Counted from the stretch's first letter, positions 10,260 through 25,200 are shown. The stretch is 64,000 nucleotides of DNA from Siphonodentalium dalli (GCA_032622095.1 CP136069.1:68969319-69033318), one strand, 5' to 3'. Program-made: numbers and translations. The notes: a model not told the origin generated them from the letters alone.

Positions 10260-13200
10260 CTGTAAAAGATATTTAACCATTTCTATACTAAACCCATTAA
10301 AAACAAAAGATAGACTATTGTTCGGTGCATACCCCCATGTGCGGGTATACCTATAACCTATGACAGACACAAAAATCAGCATTTTCAGATACCGTACACA
10401 AAGATGAAAAACAGTAGAACAAAAAAACCTGAACAAAGGGATTGGACAGTCTTAAAATGTCCTCATAGTGTTGAACATCCATATAAAATTTCATGAAGAC
10501 CCAAAAACCTACGGTTGAGATATCAGCTCGGACGTAATAAAAACCAACATTTCCAGATAAATAAGAATGAATAACTCTGGAACGAATAACCCGGACAAAA
10601 ACATTAAACACTCCATTGAATGTCCTCATAGTAGTGAACATCCGTACCAAATTTCATTGAGATCCAATGACCGGTGGCAGAGATATCTGCTTGGCCAGAC
10701 AAAAAGCCAACATTTCCAGATAAACAAAGATGAATCACCATAGAATTGAAAACCCGACCAAAAAGATTGAACACTCCATAGAACATCCTCATAGTAGTGA
10801 AAATTGAGACCATTGAGATCCGAGCAATACTGTTCAAGTTATGACCTGAACAGACATTGGACAGACAAAAAGCCAACATTTCCAGATAAACCAAGATGAA
10901 ATTAACTCCAAAACAGAAAACCCAAACAAAATAATCGAACACTCCATTGAGCATCCATACCAAATTCCATTGAGATCCAAGCACTACTGTTCAAGTTATG
11001 ACATGCACAGACGTCGGACGGATGCCCCTAAGTTCGAATAGATGCCCCTACGGATGGACACACGGACTGATGCAGCAATGGATAGATGAATGGAGCTCAC
11101 CTTCTGACCTATGATTCCAGCATCTTACCATGGAGAGATGAATGGAGCTTGCCTACTGACCGATGATTCCAGCATCTTACCTTGGAGAGATGGACAGAGC
11201 TCGCCTTCTGACCGATGATTCCAGCATCTTACCAAGGAGAGATGAATGGAGCTTGCCTTCTGACCAATGATTCCAGCATCTTACCATTGAGAGATGAACA
11301 GAGCTTGCCTTCTGACCGATGATTCCAGCATCTTACCTTGGAGAGATGGACAGAGCTTGCCTTCTGACCGATGATTGCAGCATCTTACCTTGGGGAGATG
11401 GACGGAGCTCGCCTTCTGACCGATGATTCCAGCATCTTACCATGGAGAGATGAACGGAGCTCGCCTTCTGACCGATGATTCCAGCATCTTACCATGGAGA
11501 GATGGACGGAGCTCGCCTTCTGACAATGATTCCAGCAACTTACCATGGAGAGATGGACAGAGCTCGACTTCTGACCGATGATTCCAGCATCTTACCATGG
11601 AGAGATGGACAGAGCTCGCCTTCTGATCGATGATTCCAGCATCTTACATTGAAGAGATGGACGGAGCTCGCCTTCTGACCGATGATTCCAGCATATTACC
11701 TTGAAGAGATGGACGGAGCTCGCCTTCTGACCGATGATTCCAGCATCTTACCTTGAAGAGATGGACGAAGCTCTCCTTCTGACCGATGATTCCAGCATCT
11801 TACCTTGAAGAGATGGATGGAGCTCGCCTTCTGACCGATGATTCCAGTATGATTCCAGCATCTTAAATTAAGACTTAATACCTTGGAACAATAATTATTT
11901 TCTTACCTTGGAGAGATGGACGGAGCTTGATTTCTAATTGACCCCCTGACCGATGATTCCAGCATCTTACCTCAGAGAGAAGGACTGAGCTCGGCTTCTG
12001 TTTGAGCCCCTGACCGATGATTCCAGCATCTTACCTTAGAAAGATGGACAGAGCTCGCCTTCTGTTTGAGCCCCTGATCGATGATTCCAGCATCTTACCT
12101 TAGAGAGATGGACTGAGCTTGCCTTCTGTTTGAGCCCCTGACCGATGATTCCAGCATCTTACCTTAGAAAGATGGACAGAGCTCGCCTTCTGTTTGAGCC
12201 CCTGATCGATGATTCCAGCATCTTACCTTAGAGAGATGGACTGAGCTTGCCTTCTGTTTGAGCCCCTGACCGATGATTCCAGCATCTTACCTTAGAAAGA
12301 TGGACAGAGCTCGCCTTCTGTTTGAGCCCCTGACCGATGATTCCAGCATCTTACCTTAGAGAGATGGACGGAGCTCGCCTTCTGTTTGAGTCCCTGACCG
12401 ATGATTCCAGCATCTTACCTTAGAGAGATGGACGGAGCTCGCCTTCTGTTTGAGTCCCTGACCGATGATTCCAGCATCTTACCTTAAGAGAGATGGATGG
12501 AGCTCGCCTTCTGTTTGAGTCCCTGACCGACGATTCCAGCATCTTACCTTAGAGAGATGGACTGAAGTCGCCTTCTGTTTGAGCCCCTGACTAATGATTC
12601 CAGCATCTTACCTTAGAGAGATGGACTGAAATTGCCTTCTGTTTGAGCGCCTGACCGATGATTCCAGCATCTTACTTTAGAGAGATGGATGGAGTTCGTC
12701 TTCTGTTTGAGCCCCTGACTAATGATTCCAGCATCTTACATTAGAGAGATGGACTGAAGTCGCCTTCTGTTTGAGCCCCTGACCGATGATTCCAGCATCT
12801 TACCTTAGAGAGATGGATGGAGCTCGCCTTCTGTTTGAGCCCCTGATCGATGATTCCAGCATCTTACATTAGAGAGATGGACTGAAGTCGCCTTCTGTTT
12901 GAGCCCCTGACCGATGATTCCAGCATCTTACTTTAGAGAGATGGATGGAGTTCGCCTTCTGTCTGAGCCCCTGAATGATGATTCCAGCATCTTACCTTAG
13001 AGAGATGGATGGAGTTCGCCTTCTGTTTGAGCCCCTGACCGATGATTCCAGCATGGAAGACACTCGAGTGGGATCGCAGTAACGTTAGAGCTGTTCCGTG
13101 TTTTCTGTTCTCCTCGACTAGAGACACGGATCGCTTCTCTTTGATATCAACAACAACTCGAGCACCAAATAAATAGCAGTGATCCTAAAAACAAGAAAAT

Positions 13201-16200
13201 ATTAGCTTTGTATGACCAAGTTGTGTTGGTAAAGGGGATGCCTGATGGCACTTAAGCAGGGTGCATACTGTCGGTGGCCAAATTGTGGATAATTTTCAAA
13301 GAAAATTTAATTTGATTAAACTTTTTGACCAAAAAGTTTCACAGCTACATTCAGCAATCACCTCTCACATATTATCATGATATCTTCATGAATCCCTAAA
13401 TTTGTTAACAGGTAATCAACATTTGCACACATATGTATGAATAAAAATTTATCAAAGGTCACACATGCTTATACTTATCAAAACAACGATGATTAAAATG
13501 AGAATCTTGCTATTTCCAACAAGGGCAATAACTCTGACAAAAATACAGAACCTGTCAGTATCTTTCCATTAATCTTGGTCTGTTAGCATTCCAAAAAACA
13601 TTCAGGTCTAACTATTGCAACCAGAGCTCCAATGCAAAATGTCTATACAGAGTGAAAATTCAATATAATATAATGCCAACAAGGGCCGTAACTCTGGTGA
13701 CAATGAATGGACGAATCCCATAGTAGTGGGTTCGGGAATCAGGGGCATGACAACCCACCTGACTAAGAGCACCTTGTAGTAGATATCGTATCATCGTACT
13801 TCTCCCATAAACGTGATAACTTAACTGTCGCATGCACAGTCTGCACAAACGAATTCCCCTCAACTTTAACTTCTTTTCTGTAATAAAAATATAAATATTC
13901 CAGTGGATAAGAGAAAACAGTGCATTACATAAAGATATTTGAAAGCAATTACGGTTCATACTGAAGATATTGAAACAAAGCTCTGACCCACATACCGGTA
14001 GCAACCTGCTGACAAATTCAGATTTATTCCAAGATGCTGTAATCTTCTAAAAATAGTAACATTTTCTATCCCAGTTCATGGAATACAATTATTTCCTACC
14101 AACAGAAGCTCTTGAACTTTTCTCTACTGAATGTAATCTCTCTCTGTTATAAAAGGACATATTGGAATGGTCTATTATTCATCAGCAGACAACAGATAGA
14201 TAAACAGACAAAAGACAGAGAAATATTCTGAGGATGGTCAGTTATAAGTTCAACATAGGGAGCCCCGTATATATAAGAGAATGCATTGGCACAAGGTTTG
14301 CACAAAATTTCAGGAAGCTCCAGTCATGGAAGGGTTAATAGGAATCCTTTTGTACTTGTATTATCTGACATCTGCTTATATTTCCTGAACACCCCTCCAT
14401 ATGAGCAATAGACCATTCCAATGTATTGTTTTATAACTGAATGAGAGAATACATTTAGTAAAGAAAGTGTTAACCAGCATGAATACTAACCTTGGGTCTC
14501 CAGCAGCCTGAAGAACGTTTCTATAAACAGGCTGCAGAGTTTCATCAATGTCGAGTTATCGATTATCTGAGGCAGGTTTATCTCCGTCATTATCTTCATG
14601 GTCGCCATGACAACTCGGATGTTTGGGTGTGACAGCTGCTGACTCAGAACAGAGAAGTGAGAGTGCAACAGCTTCCAAACAGACGCCCTGAAAATTATAA
14701 AATGTGACTCGTGATGTTTCATAGCTCACTAAAGGGGAGGTAATCAAATTGGCTACTCTGTTAACTGTGCTACTGGACATTAATATGAGAGGTCACCCCA
14801 ATGATCCCCAATGTATTTTGGTGACAATCGAAAGAGGGATGTGGCCTGTAGGGTGTGCCATAGAATTTATTTATGCAAAAAGTAAAACCCAAAATGCCGG
14901 CAGCCATGCTTGAGGTTACACATTTTATGTTCTTCTATTCATTACGGCCTACACAATTTATCAATTGTTCTGGTTGAAAGAGATCAAGCCTTGAAATAGT
15001 GTGCCCGTCATTTGCAGAATGAGGTCCCCAAAGGGAGAATAGTGTGATGCTACCACGCATAGCGGGTTAGCATCACCAATTTCACCCTCTGGGAACCTCA
15101 TTCTGCTGAGTTGTAAGCAGAATGAGGTCCCCAGAGGGTGAATTTGGTGATGCTAGCCCGCTATGCAGGGGTAGCATCAATAAATTCACCCTCTGGGGAC
15201 CTCATTCTGCAAATGACAGGCACACTATTTTAAGGCTTGAAAGAGATTGTTTTATGCTTGCCCTTTCAATCAAATCTGTTCAGTCCATCATATATCTCTT
15301 CATAGATGAGATTTATTTTTCAATGACAACTTATCCATATTGCCAAATCACTAAATTTTATTGTGATTTAAAATCACATATTTTTTATGTATTTTGTTTC
15401 AAATGCTGAAAGTTTGAATTGGCAAAATTTGATTACCTGCCAACTTTCAGTGTAATTGTCAGCAAGTTATCCCATATACCTATTTAAAAAGGTATGCACA
15501 TCAGAAATGCTTATTTAACATTTGCATACAGTGCGAGTTGTTTCAACCATGTTTGCTACTTGGTTGCCAACGTCAAAGAGCTTGCCACAAATAGTTAAGC
15601 TGAGTTGATTCGTGAGACCAGCATTTGTTTGGTTGGTGTTGGTATACAGTAAATGTCCTAAACAATCGACTCCTTAACAACAGCAGAATTATGAGTAATT
15701 TTTCAGGATTTAGTCGGAAATATGGCTTGTTGCCATTCATCGGAAAGCTCTCAGTGAGAGCTATCCGATGAATGGCAACAAGCCATATTTCCGACTAAAT
15801 CCTGAAAAATTACCCACAATTCAGCTGTGGTTAAGGAGTCGATTATTTAGGGCATTACTGCACCATAACCCTGTTGTGTCTTTTATAGCCGATAGTTGTT
15901 TAAAGTTAGTTAAATCAGTTCTATCCAGCTGTTGATAGTTCAACGTTTTCTGTGAATACTCAAGTATACCTATGCATTTTATATTGGACAGTACTTTCTT
16001 AAAATGGTTAAAATGATGGCGATTTCACTAACTTGTCGCAAGTGTTTTCATTTATTTACTCAGTAAATCAATATGAAACCAAAATCTGTTTTGAGTCAGA
16101 TTTCGCCTCGGCATTGCCAATTGCCGAATGTAATTCCCAGAGCTGCCTAAATGATCAATATGGCGACTTCTTTCTCCAAGTGTATCAGTTGACAGAGCTG

Positions 16201-19200
16201 AAGACATTTATCTCACCTTGCTGGTATTATGAACCTAGAGGACTCTTTTTCCCAGTGTATGAGTTGACTCAGGTTATTAAGCAGGCGACAACGATCAATT
16301 TCCTTCTGTGGATGAAGAAGGTCCACTGTTTTCTGTATCGTCACGTTGATTATATCAACCATAGAAGCTTCCAGTCCCTCTTGTAAAGCTAAAAATTTCT
16401 CCAACTGGAAATATGAAGAAATATAGTGAATGATTAGAATGCGATTGGGGGTTGCAACTCTGAAAAACAAGAATGGGAAATATTTATTTTCACATTTATT
16501 TTCTTGTCTGTGGAGATCTGGCGAAAAAGACCATGCATGAACATGTTATCTCGCTAGTTACGTTTTCACTCTAATCCTTTCCCACATTTTGTTCTATTCA
16601 TTTTGAAAAAATAACACCAATGACAGTGAAATAATTAGCTAATTGACTAAATTGGAACTGGTTTATTGACATTATATATTTAAAAAATATTTACCTAATG
16701 TCAATGATGCAGTAACAGCCTGCAGTATGACTTTTAACTCTGTTCACAACGACCAATTTAATGACTTTCTCCAGAATTAAGGCCTCAGCATCAACTGATG
16801 AAGGCGTTGACCAAGTTGATTTATTTTAACTTGGACAATCCTACAGTAGTGAAAATATCTCTGTGTGCTATGATCACGTTAAATTAATTGACTCAATTAA
16901 CATTCATTAAAGTATTGAAGCACATGTTAGTCTACATCACCAACTTCAACTGGGGAACTTCAATCTGATCCTAGGTCTCCCATAGCAGTTGAGGCCTAAG
17001 CAGAATGAGGTTCCCAGAGGGTGAATTTAGTGATGCTAGCTCACTATGTGGGATAGCGTCACTAAATTCACCCTCTGTGGACCTCATTCTGCAAATGACA
17101 GACACACTATTTTCAGGCTTGAATAAGGCAAACAATAGGCAGCAGTTGATCAGTGTCAACTTCAGTATCAATCTCTATACAAACCTGCTTGGCAGATCGG
17201 GCATTACTGATTATATTGGTCAGGATATCGGAGGCACAATTCTCATCAGAATAAGCTGCCACATATGTTAACACCTTCAACATCCACTCTGACCTAGAAA
17301 TAACATAACATTTCCTTTCCTCATAAATCTGGAATTAAGTCAGCAATAACTGTTGAAAAACAAATAATTTTAAATAAAAACTAGAGGTGGGCCTGTCCCA
17401 GTGGGACTAATTAAGATACCCCCACATTGCAATTTGGCTAGATTAATGGTAGCCACATTATCTTATTTGATTTTCCAAAACAAAAACACAAGCAATACAA
17501 GCTCGGACAAAATTATGCATGTTGCAATAACATTATCCCGGGAAGTCTAAAAAGGGGATAACTCCACTAAAAAAAAGTTGGATTAAGCACATAATCACAA
17601 TGCACATAGTATCAAAAATATTGACAGAAAATGTAGGAATACAAACTCGGCCAAAATTATGCATATTGAGAGAAAAAGTCGAAAAAGAGGGATAATTCTA
17701 ATAAGAAAATGTGGACAGACTTCATAATCACAGGTGTACAAGTTCCCATGGTAGTAGTAAATACCTGTGTCAAGTTAAAAAAAAAATTGAATGAAAAATG
17801 TATGCATACAGGTTCAGACAAAGTTGCATCCACAGCCAGACAGACGGGCAGATGGACAAGCTGGATTCCCATATAACCCCTCCCCCTTGTCAGCAAAAAA
17901 TGAAACTTCAAATATTCATCAACTCTATATTCAGATTTAAACTTTATTGGTTTAAAGACACGGTTGACCTTGGCGGTGGGTGTCATGTGAAAATATCTCC
18001 ACCCGTCAAAAACCGCCACAAACAGAACGAACATCAAAATGTAGATAGACTTTGTCCGTATACAAATAAGAAATATCGCATAAACAGTATGTTATGGTCA
18101 TGTGTTTGACCATTGTTATGTAAACAAAAGCGTAAAAAGTTACTTTTCTGGTGTTTGTTTATATTATGATGGTAAACATAAAGAGCGTTCTTTGTTAGTG
18201 AATACCTGATATGGAACTAATAAAGAGCGTTTATGCCATTTGTGTGTGATTAGCCAGTAGCATTGTGCTGTCTTCTGTAACACAATCAGGCTCTTGCTTA
18301 GGTAAAATATAGTAAATCTTTATGATAACATGCTGTGTACGCGATGGTATTGGTATATATGAACGGAACTGTATGCGTTTTACTGTTTTTCTGTTTACGG
18401 TATTTGGAACAAATATGAATATTTTCGACAATTAAGGCCGCACGTGCCTTTAAAGGTACTCAATGCGATTAAATACCCCTAAATTACTATTTCTTTGGCT
18501 TTGGGGGTAAAAAATATTTGAATCGAGTCGAGGAATCTACCCATCATAGCTCAGAGTGATCTGATATCGATTTTTGAATTTCGTTCTTTCTATTGTTTGT
18601 GGCCCAGAAACACGCCGTCAAATAGATGGTCTCTGTCAAAATTATGGATGAAGATGGATAACTCTAAAAAAACAAGTGGTAATACGGCTAAATTTCGTGA
18701 ATACTCAAGTTATAATACAGTCATATTTCGTTGAACAAAATTCTGATAAATAACACGTTTTGGGAAATTTGATACCATAGTTGACAGTGGTTAGCATTAT
18801 TTTGTTGCAATTAATCGATTCTGATAACTAAAGCGTATTTTGAAGAAATGTTGTTGTTGTATCTTGATGATATGGGGACCCTCTGATTGGATTGAGTACC
18901 TTTAAATAATCTACAGTAATTATTTCTTTCACTCTGCTAAGTATTTCTGAAGCATATAAAGTCCATATATAAGTATTTCATGTATTTATTGACCTATTTT
19001 GATATTGTAACATAACAATTGTGAGCTCTGATTGGGTTGAATGCACGCTTAAAATTTCACCTTTGACCTGAGCTGTTGAGCAACATGACACATAATTCTG
19101 GAGTTGTTTTCTTTAGTGAGACAAGGAAAGGCACCTCTTGTTTGGGACCTCTTCGTTTCATGTGCACGGTTTTCTGAAGCTCATATAACAGGTGATTCTG

Positions 19201-22200
19201 AAACGAGACCGGAGAACAGCTGATGTAAAGAAAGAAATTTATGATAGGGGAGCTACATTTATGGTAGTATCAGCATCATGGACATGCTCAGGCTATACTT
19301 TAAAGGGACACAAGGTACTCTCAGTGGGCAAATATGTAAAAAAAAAATAAAAATTTAAGTCTGTAAAAACATCCCCATCAAGAACTCAATTGTTTTACAG
19401 TAAATTAAGAGGTCAATCATTGAAAAACATGAAACACAATACAATTAACCACTAAATCAATTGCACAGAATATTAATGATTCTTTGGAAGGAGATTACAT
19501 GACATGTATAATTTCAGTCTCATTGAAAAGATGACGAAAATCCTATATCGGAATTACGTCTCTCGAATTGTCCATAATATTTCATTTCTATGACGAAGCA
19601 GCAAATAAAACGTGATGTAATAAAATGTTTCCAAATATGGAGTGCATTCCTGGCGTAGTAAATGTTTGTGAGAATCGTAGTATTTAGAAATAATATTAAA
19701 TACAACTAGATGTGAAAGAAGATGGTGTCTCCTATATTGCGATGAGTAAAATTAATTATGCATGGGAAAATTGTCAACGTGTCACTAACCTCTGATCTCT
19801 GATATGATCTGTTATGTCACAAACCAATGAAATAGTGCACAGTCTGCGCCACTCTCCAATGAAATGGAGGGAGTCCCTTCAACACAGAACCTAATTTTAA
19901 CCCTTTAAGTGCCAAGTCTGATTTTTGTATAAACCCATATTTCCTTGATCATTTTTCAAATTTATTGATTATAATAATGTGATACATTGATGGAAAGTGC
20001 TCTTAGATCTCTTTCCATCAATGTATCACATTATTATAATCAATAAATTTGAAAAATGGTCAGGGAAATATGGGTGGATACAAAAATCAGACTTGGCACT
20101 TAAAGGGTTAAAGGTGCGATGAGCATGAGAATGATGAGATTAGTCATACTTACAATAATATTGCTGCAGACAACTTTTATATTCGGCTCTATGGTCGTGT
20201 AATCTGATGCATCCCCTGTAACATGAACAGAACAAGCGATTTTATAATCATGTTTATTATATATATTATTATTTATATTTCCATCATTGCACTCAAAACA
20301 GACTTGAATGTCTGTGAATACAATTTTTCACAAATTTCTTAACTTTCTGTTATGTCACATTTAGCAATGTAAATTATATTGCATATATCCAGGGAATCCA
20401 GATCGCACTAGACCAATCTGTGAAAAACTTAGCTCAGATGATGAAAGCAGTGCCTTTACTGATCAAATATAAGGCCATGCAAAGTCAATTTCCCGTTTAT
20501 CAGGCCCGCGTTCATGGTCCCGAAATCCCGAATGTGCAACTTTTTTATTTGCATTTTATATCTCAGAAAAAAATATAATCGGTACGAAATAATTGCAGTA
20601 TGTTTTATACAAATTGCTCCAATCTGAAATTGAACATACTAGTCTGGTCGATAAACTAAAATTTTAGGGTCAACCTAGAAAAAATTTGGACTAAGTTGGT
20701 TTCTATTCCATTTTGAAGAGGAAAATATCCTCTATAACATATCCAAAATCCGCTAAAATCCGCTTTGAGCATTTTCTGTAATACAAGATGGCGTCAATGA
20801 TGGCAGTTGGTATAGAAAAATCCTGAATTTCGGTGGTAGGTGCGCCAACAAATACCAAATTAGTAATAAAATAAAATTCACACAAACAATCCTTAATCGT
20901 AAACCATATCGGTAGAATGTCTGTCCAAAATGGCCGCCAAAATGGACAAAATCGAATGAAATTTACAATTTGCGGGAAATTGAATAGCTGGTTATACAAG
21001 AACGAACAGGCCGACGAATTATACGAGGAAGAATTATTTCAGAGTATAAGGGGAGCTATTAATAATAGTATGTAAGAATTCTCTCTAATGTATTTCGTGA
21101 GAGAGCAACCGAAAGCCATGTCTCATACAACGATTGAATGTGGACTTTTTGGGTGCCGAGAAATAGAAGAATAACGCAGTTTTATGGGTACTGTTTATCT
21201 TGAATCGTGTAATATATGTGTATTAAAACAGTTAAATGTGATCTAATATGGATGTATTCATTGTGTGACCTTTTCTAGAAGCAGAAATATATGTAATGAA
21301 AACAGTCTCACGAATGTGACCGATAATCATTTATTTTTGAATCTACAACACACAGTCTGTCAAAATTCACTACTATAGAACAGTATGAGAGCTATTCATA
21401 TGGTACTAGGTAAAATGTGTAGATCCTATTGTCCGTGTCTTAAAATATTAGTCATAGTTGCCTCCGGTCAAGTGATTAAACACGAATATTTCACTTTTAT
21501 CACACAAATACATGGTGGTATACCATGAACGCAATTTATCAAAATACAAAGGATTACAATAGACTATCTTCAATAAATTCTCAACGTAACCCAATTTTCC
21601 TACATACTCTATGGCAGAGACTGTATTTATACCTGGAAATTATGTGCACTTAAATGCACTAAGGCCACATATACGCGAAACGTACAACCTCTGCTGCAAC
21701 CGCATCGCCGCGTTTACCCATTCTCCCTAATGTTACACATATCTGCTGCATACAAAACCATAACTAGCAACATTGAGTGAATGGTAAACACAGAACTAAT
21801 AACTGTAAACGCTGATGACCTGATATTTAGCGCAAGTATGTGGGTGGCAATGGTAACATAATTTCAAACAACAAGATACTGACAACTAATAGTGTGTATT
21901 GCGTGGTACATATTCATGTTGTAAAGTGCCAATTAAAGTAATTTGAACATAATTGTCTACTAAGAAACCGGTTGGGGGAGCAACTTGAAAATTAATACTA
22001 AATAAAATGTACGATGTACAGTCTCTTCGATCTAGTGAGATAGGGTACTATTCTGTTGAAGAGATAAGTGTTTCTTGACAGTATAATCAGCATTACGACA
22101 TACGTGTATGGTTTATTGTCACGGAGAGTGTTGAAAATTCTGGCAATATAACTAGTATTTACACAGATAGGGTGGGCACTTCAGTTTCTGCTTTACATTC

Positions 22201-25200
22201 AATAAATAATCATCATTCCAAAAGGAAACTACCACGCACTGTGTGACGACATATTACTTCGTGTGTTGCATGCCCGAAATAACTGTTTTTGGTCCGATTG
22301 TTGGATGTATTCTAATGAGAAAACCCGAACGTAAATCATTGGGTTAACATGCGTAGCAGTGATTGATAAATCATTCAGATAGATCTGTTTTAATTATATG
22401 TTTACCTTTAAAGATATATAACAACATTCTTGTAAATTACAAATGTGTATTTTCGCTTATAGGGGGTTATCCAATATGTTGCTTTTATCGTAGCATGGAT
22501 TGTAGTTGCGGCCATTTTGACAGCCATTTCATCGCCGCGATTGCATTGTTTTCTGTCCTTGTCACTCTATTCGCCCCCTATACTCTTTTACACAAACTGG
22601 TATATATAGGATGGAGGATTAATGCGTTCTGGTGTCGCCGATGGGGGATATTGTAGAAAATCGTACTTCGCAAGGTCGAAAAAAGAGCATATTTTTAAAT
22701 CTCTGTAAAAAAATTTGCTCAAAGCGGATTTTAGCAGATTTTGGATATGTTGTAGAGGAAATATTCCTCTTCAAAATGGAATAAAAACCAACTTAGTCCA
22801 AATTTTTTCTAGGTCAAACATTTTATCGACCAGACTATACCTGTTTCTGGATTCATACACTGTTGTGATGAATTGCATCATCAAACTTTGTTGTAAGAAA
22901 TGTGACAATGATACTGTATTGGGGTATTTTTCATGAAATAAATCACATGGAATCTATCAACTAAGTTTTATGGACATTATGTTTTAGTAATAATGGACAC
23001 AAGCAACTGAAATTATTCCCAGAGCTAGCCACTCCAGGGGTGGAATAGGGGTGGAATGCTTCGTTGATGTGTGCCCCAGAAATGAAAATTAAAAACATGC
23101 CCTCGCATGCTTTTCAAAATATTTTGGACTCCGAAATGGGAAGTTTAACTTTGCATGGTTTAAAGGGTGTATGATAAACATACATACCAGCTGCTAAAGG
23201 CTATATAATAAACATATGTACCAGCTGCTAAATAGTGTATGTAAACATATATACCAGCTGCTATTTAGGGTTTATGATAAATATACGTACCAGCTGCACT
23301 CTCTCCTGATGCAACTGACAGGAAGAAATTGAGAACCTCCAAAGCTCCGAGCTCCGTCTTCGTTACCAAGTGAACAATCAGGTTTATCAAACTGAGAAAA
23401 AAACAAAGAAACTTTGTAGATGTGTAAACAAAGAAACTAGGTAAATGTGTGGATCTGTAACTCCCACTCATAGAAAACCTCTAAGGCTCCAACCTCCGTC
23501 TTCATCACCAAGTGAACAATCAGAATTATCAAACTGAGGAAAAAACAAAGAAACTTGGTAAATTCATGGATCCATAACTCTAACTCAATCTCTAAAAATC
23601 AAACCAGAGAAACCGTCTCAGGATTCATTTGTTCAGTTCAGCTAACAACCTGCACAAAGAGCCTATAGTCACCATGGTAAGCATCTCAATAGTCATATTG
23701 CAAATAGATAATCATTTCACAAACCTTGCTAAAACTGAAAACTAAGGTCGGCTTTCCTCAAAAAGTGGATTATATTTTTCCTTTAAATGGACATGGCTTG
23801 TTCGAACACCAAAATAAAAGGTCGACCGACCACAATGTCCCGACACGGGGGGCTAACTGAAGGATTGGCTATGTTCGGAATAAAAGTCATCATCCGGAAA
23901 CCTCAAATCACAGGTTCCAATGATAGTTAATATCTGTGCCAAGTTCAAACAAAAATTAACTGGAAAATGACAGAATACAGGTTTGGACAAAGATGTACAA
24001 TTCTATTTTGAAAAATAGCAACTAACTCCACCAATATGACTCCGACTGAACTCATAATCACAGGTGCACATGCTTCCATGTTGTTGACATCTGTGTCAAG
24101 TTTTTTAAAATTTGACTGGAAAATTACAGAATACAGGCTCGGACAAAAGATGCGTCCCAGTATGAACGATTCTATATCGAAAAATGGCAATAAATCCGCC
24201 AAAATGACTTCGACTGAACTCAAAATCGCAGGTGCGCAGTTTACCATATGCTGGTTGACATCTGTGCCAAGTTTTTAAAAAATTGACTGGAAAATGACGG
24301 AATACAGGCACGGACAAATTTTTTTAACTGTTTTGTTTGTGCCAATTTGAATCTAGAACTGTTATCGCTCTGAAACATTTATTGTAATACTTCATTTTGA
24401 AGATTTCATCAAAGATAAAGCAGTGCATGATATCTTTAAATAGTTTGTTGAGATAATGCAATATACCTTTTCCGGACAGTTGCGCGTGTTATTCCGTTTC
24501 CAATTCCACAATCTCAGTGATTACAATACAAGCGCAGTATTTGCTCGAGGTCCAATTATAGTGTTTGAAGCTTTTATGACTTCAATGCATATCTATGGGC
24601 GATATAATGCTCATAGAAAGTTACTTCAGATATTTATCAACCCATTTGGATACCGGGAAAAATTCAAAAGCGAATATTATTAGGTGTATTCTGAAGTGCA
24701 AACTGCCACGTGGTATTAACTGTTGATAAACATATTCAATGTGATATTCAACAATCAATTAAAAATTTGCCACCGATATAAAGTTGGATGAAAATATGTG
24801 AAAAGAATATACTTACCTAAAATCTGTTAACCTGCAAAATATAAATTAAAATATTAATTGTGTCAAAAGGTATTTAAAACATATTTCCCAAAGTACAAGA
24901 CCTAACCAGGCAGAAATTCTCCACACAGCTAATAATGCATTGAAGTATTAATTAGAAGGACTTTCCATTGAATAGAGAAGACAGACCGGGGAATTTGATG
25001 TACTTTAGCACTTGCGCATACATGTCAGGCGCAAAATTTGTATGTGCATGTAAGTGATAATATCTTCTGAGTACTGCATATTTAACCCTTTACCCAACAA
25101 AACGGCCAAAACCGGCCAAATAAAGCTTCAACAGCCTAAAATATCTTCGGTCTGTCTCAATTAGAACCATACAAATATGGATATCATTGGAACCGGCTCC

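Noticed and set aside
9984-10436. 150-codon ORF as an intact gene
   Set aside because: It contains INTS5 exon 17, but its start lies in the upstream intron and its end past the donor.
12933-13127. 64-codon ORF as a stand-alone gene
   Set aside because: It is INTS5 exon 16 read through its donor into the first satellite unit.
16033-16386. 117-codon plus-strand ORF
   Set aside because: Shadow of INTS5 exon 13 on the opposite strand.
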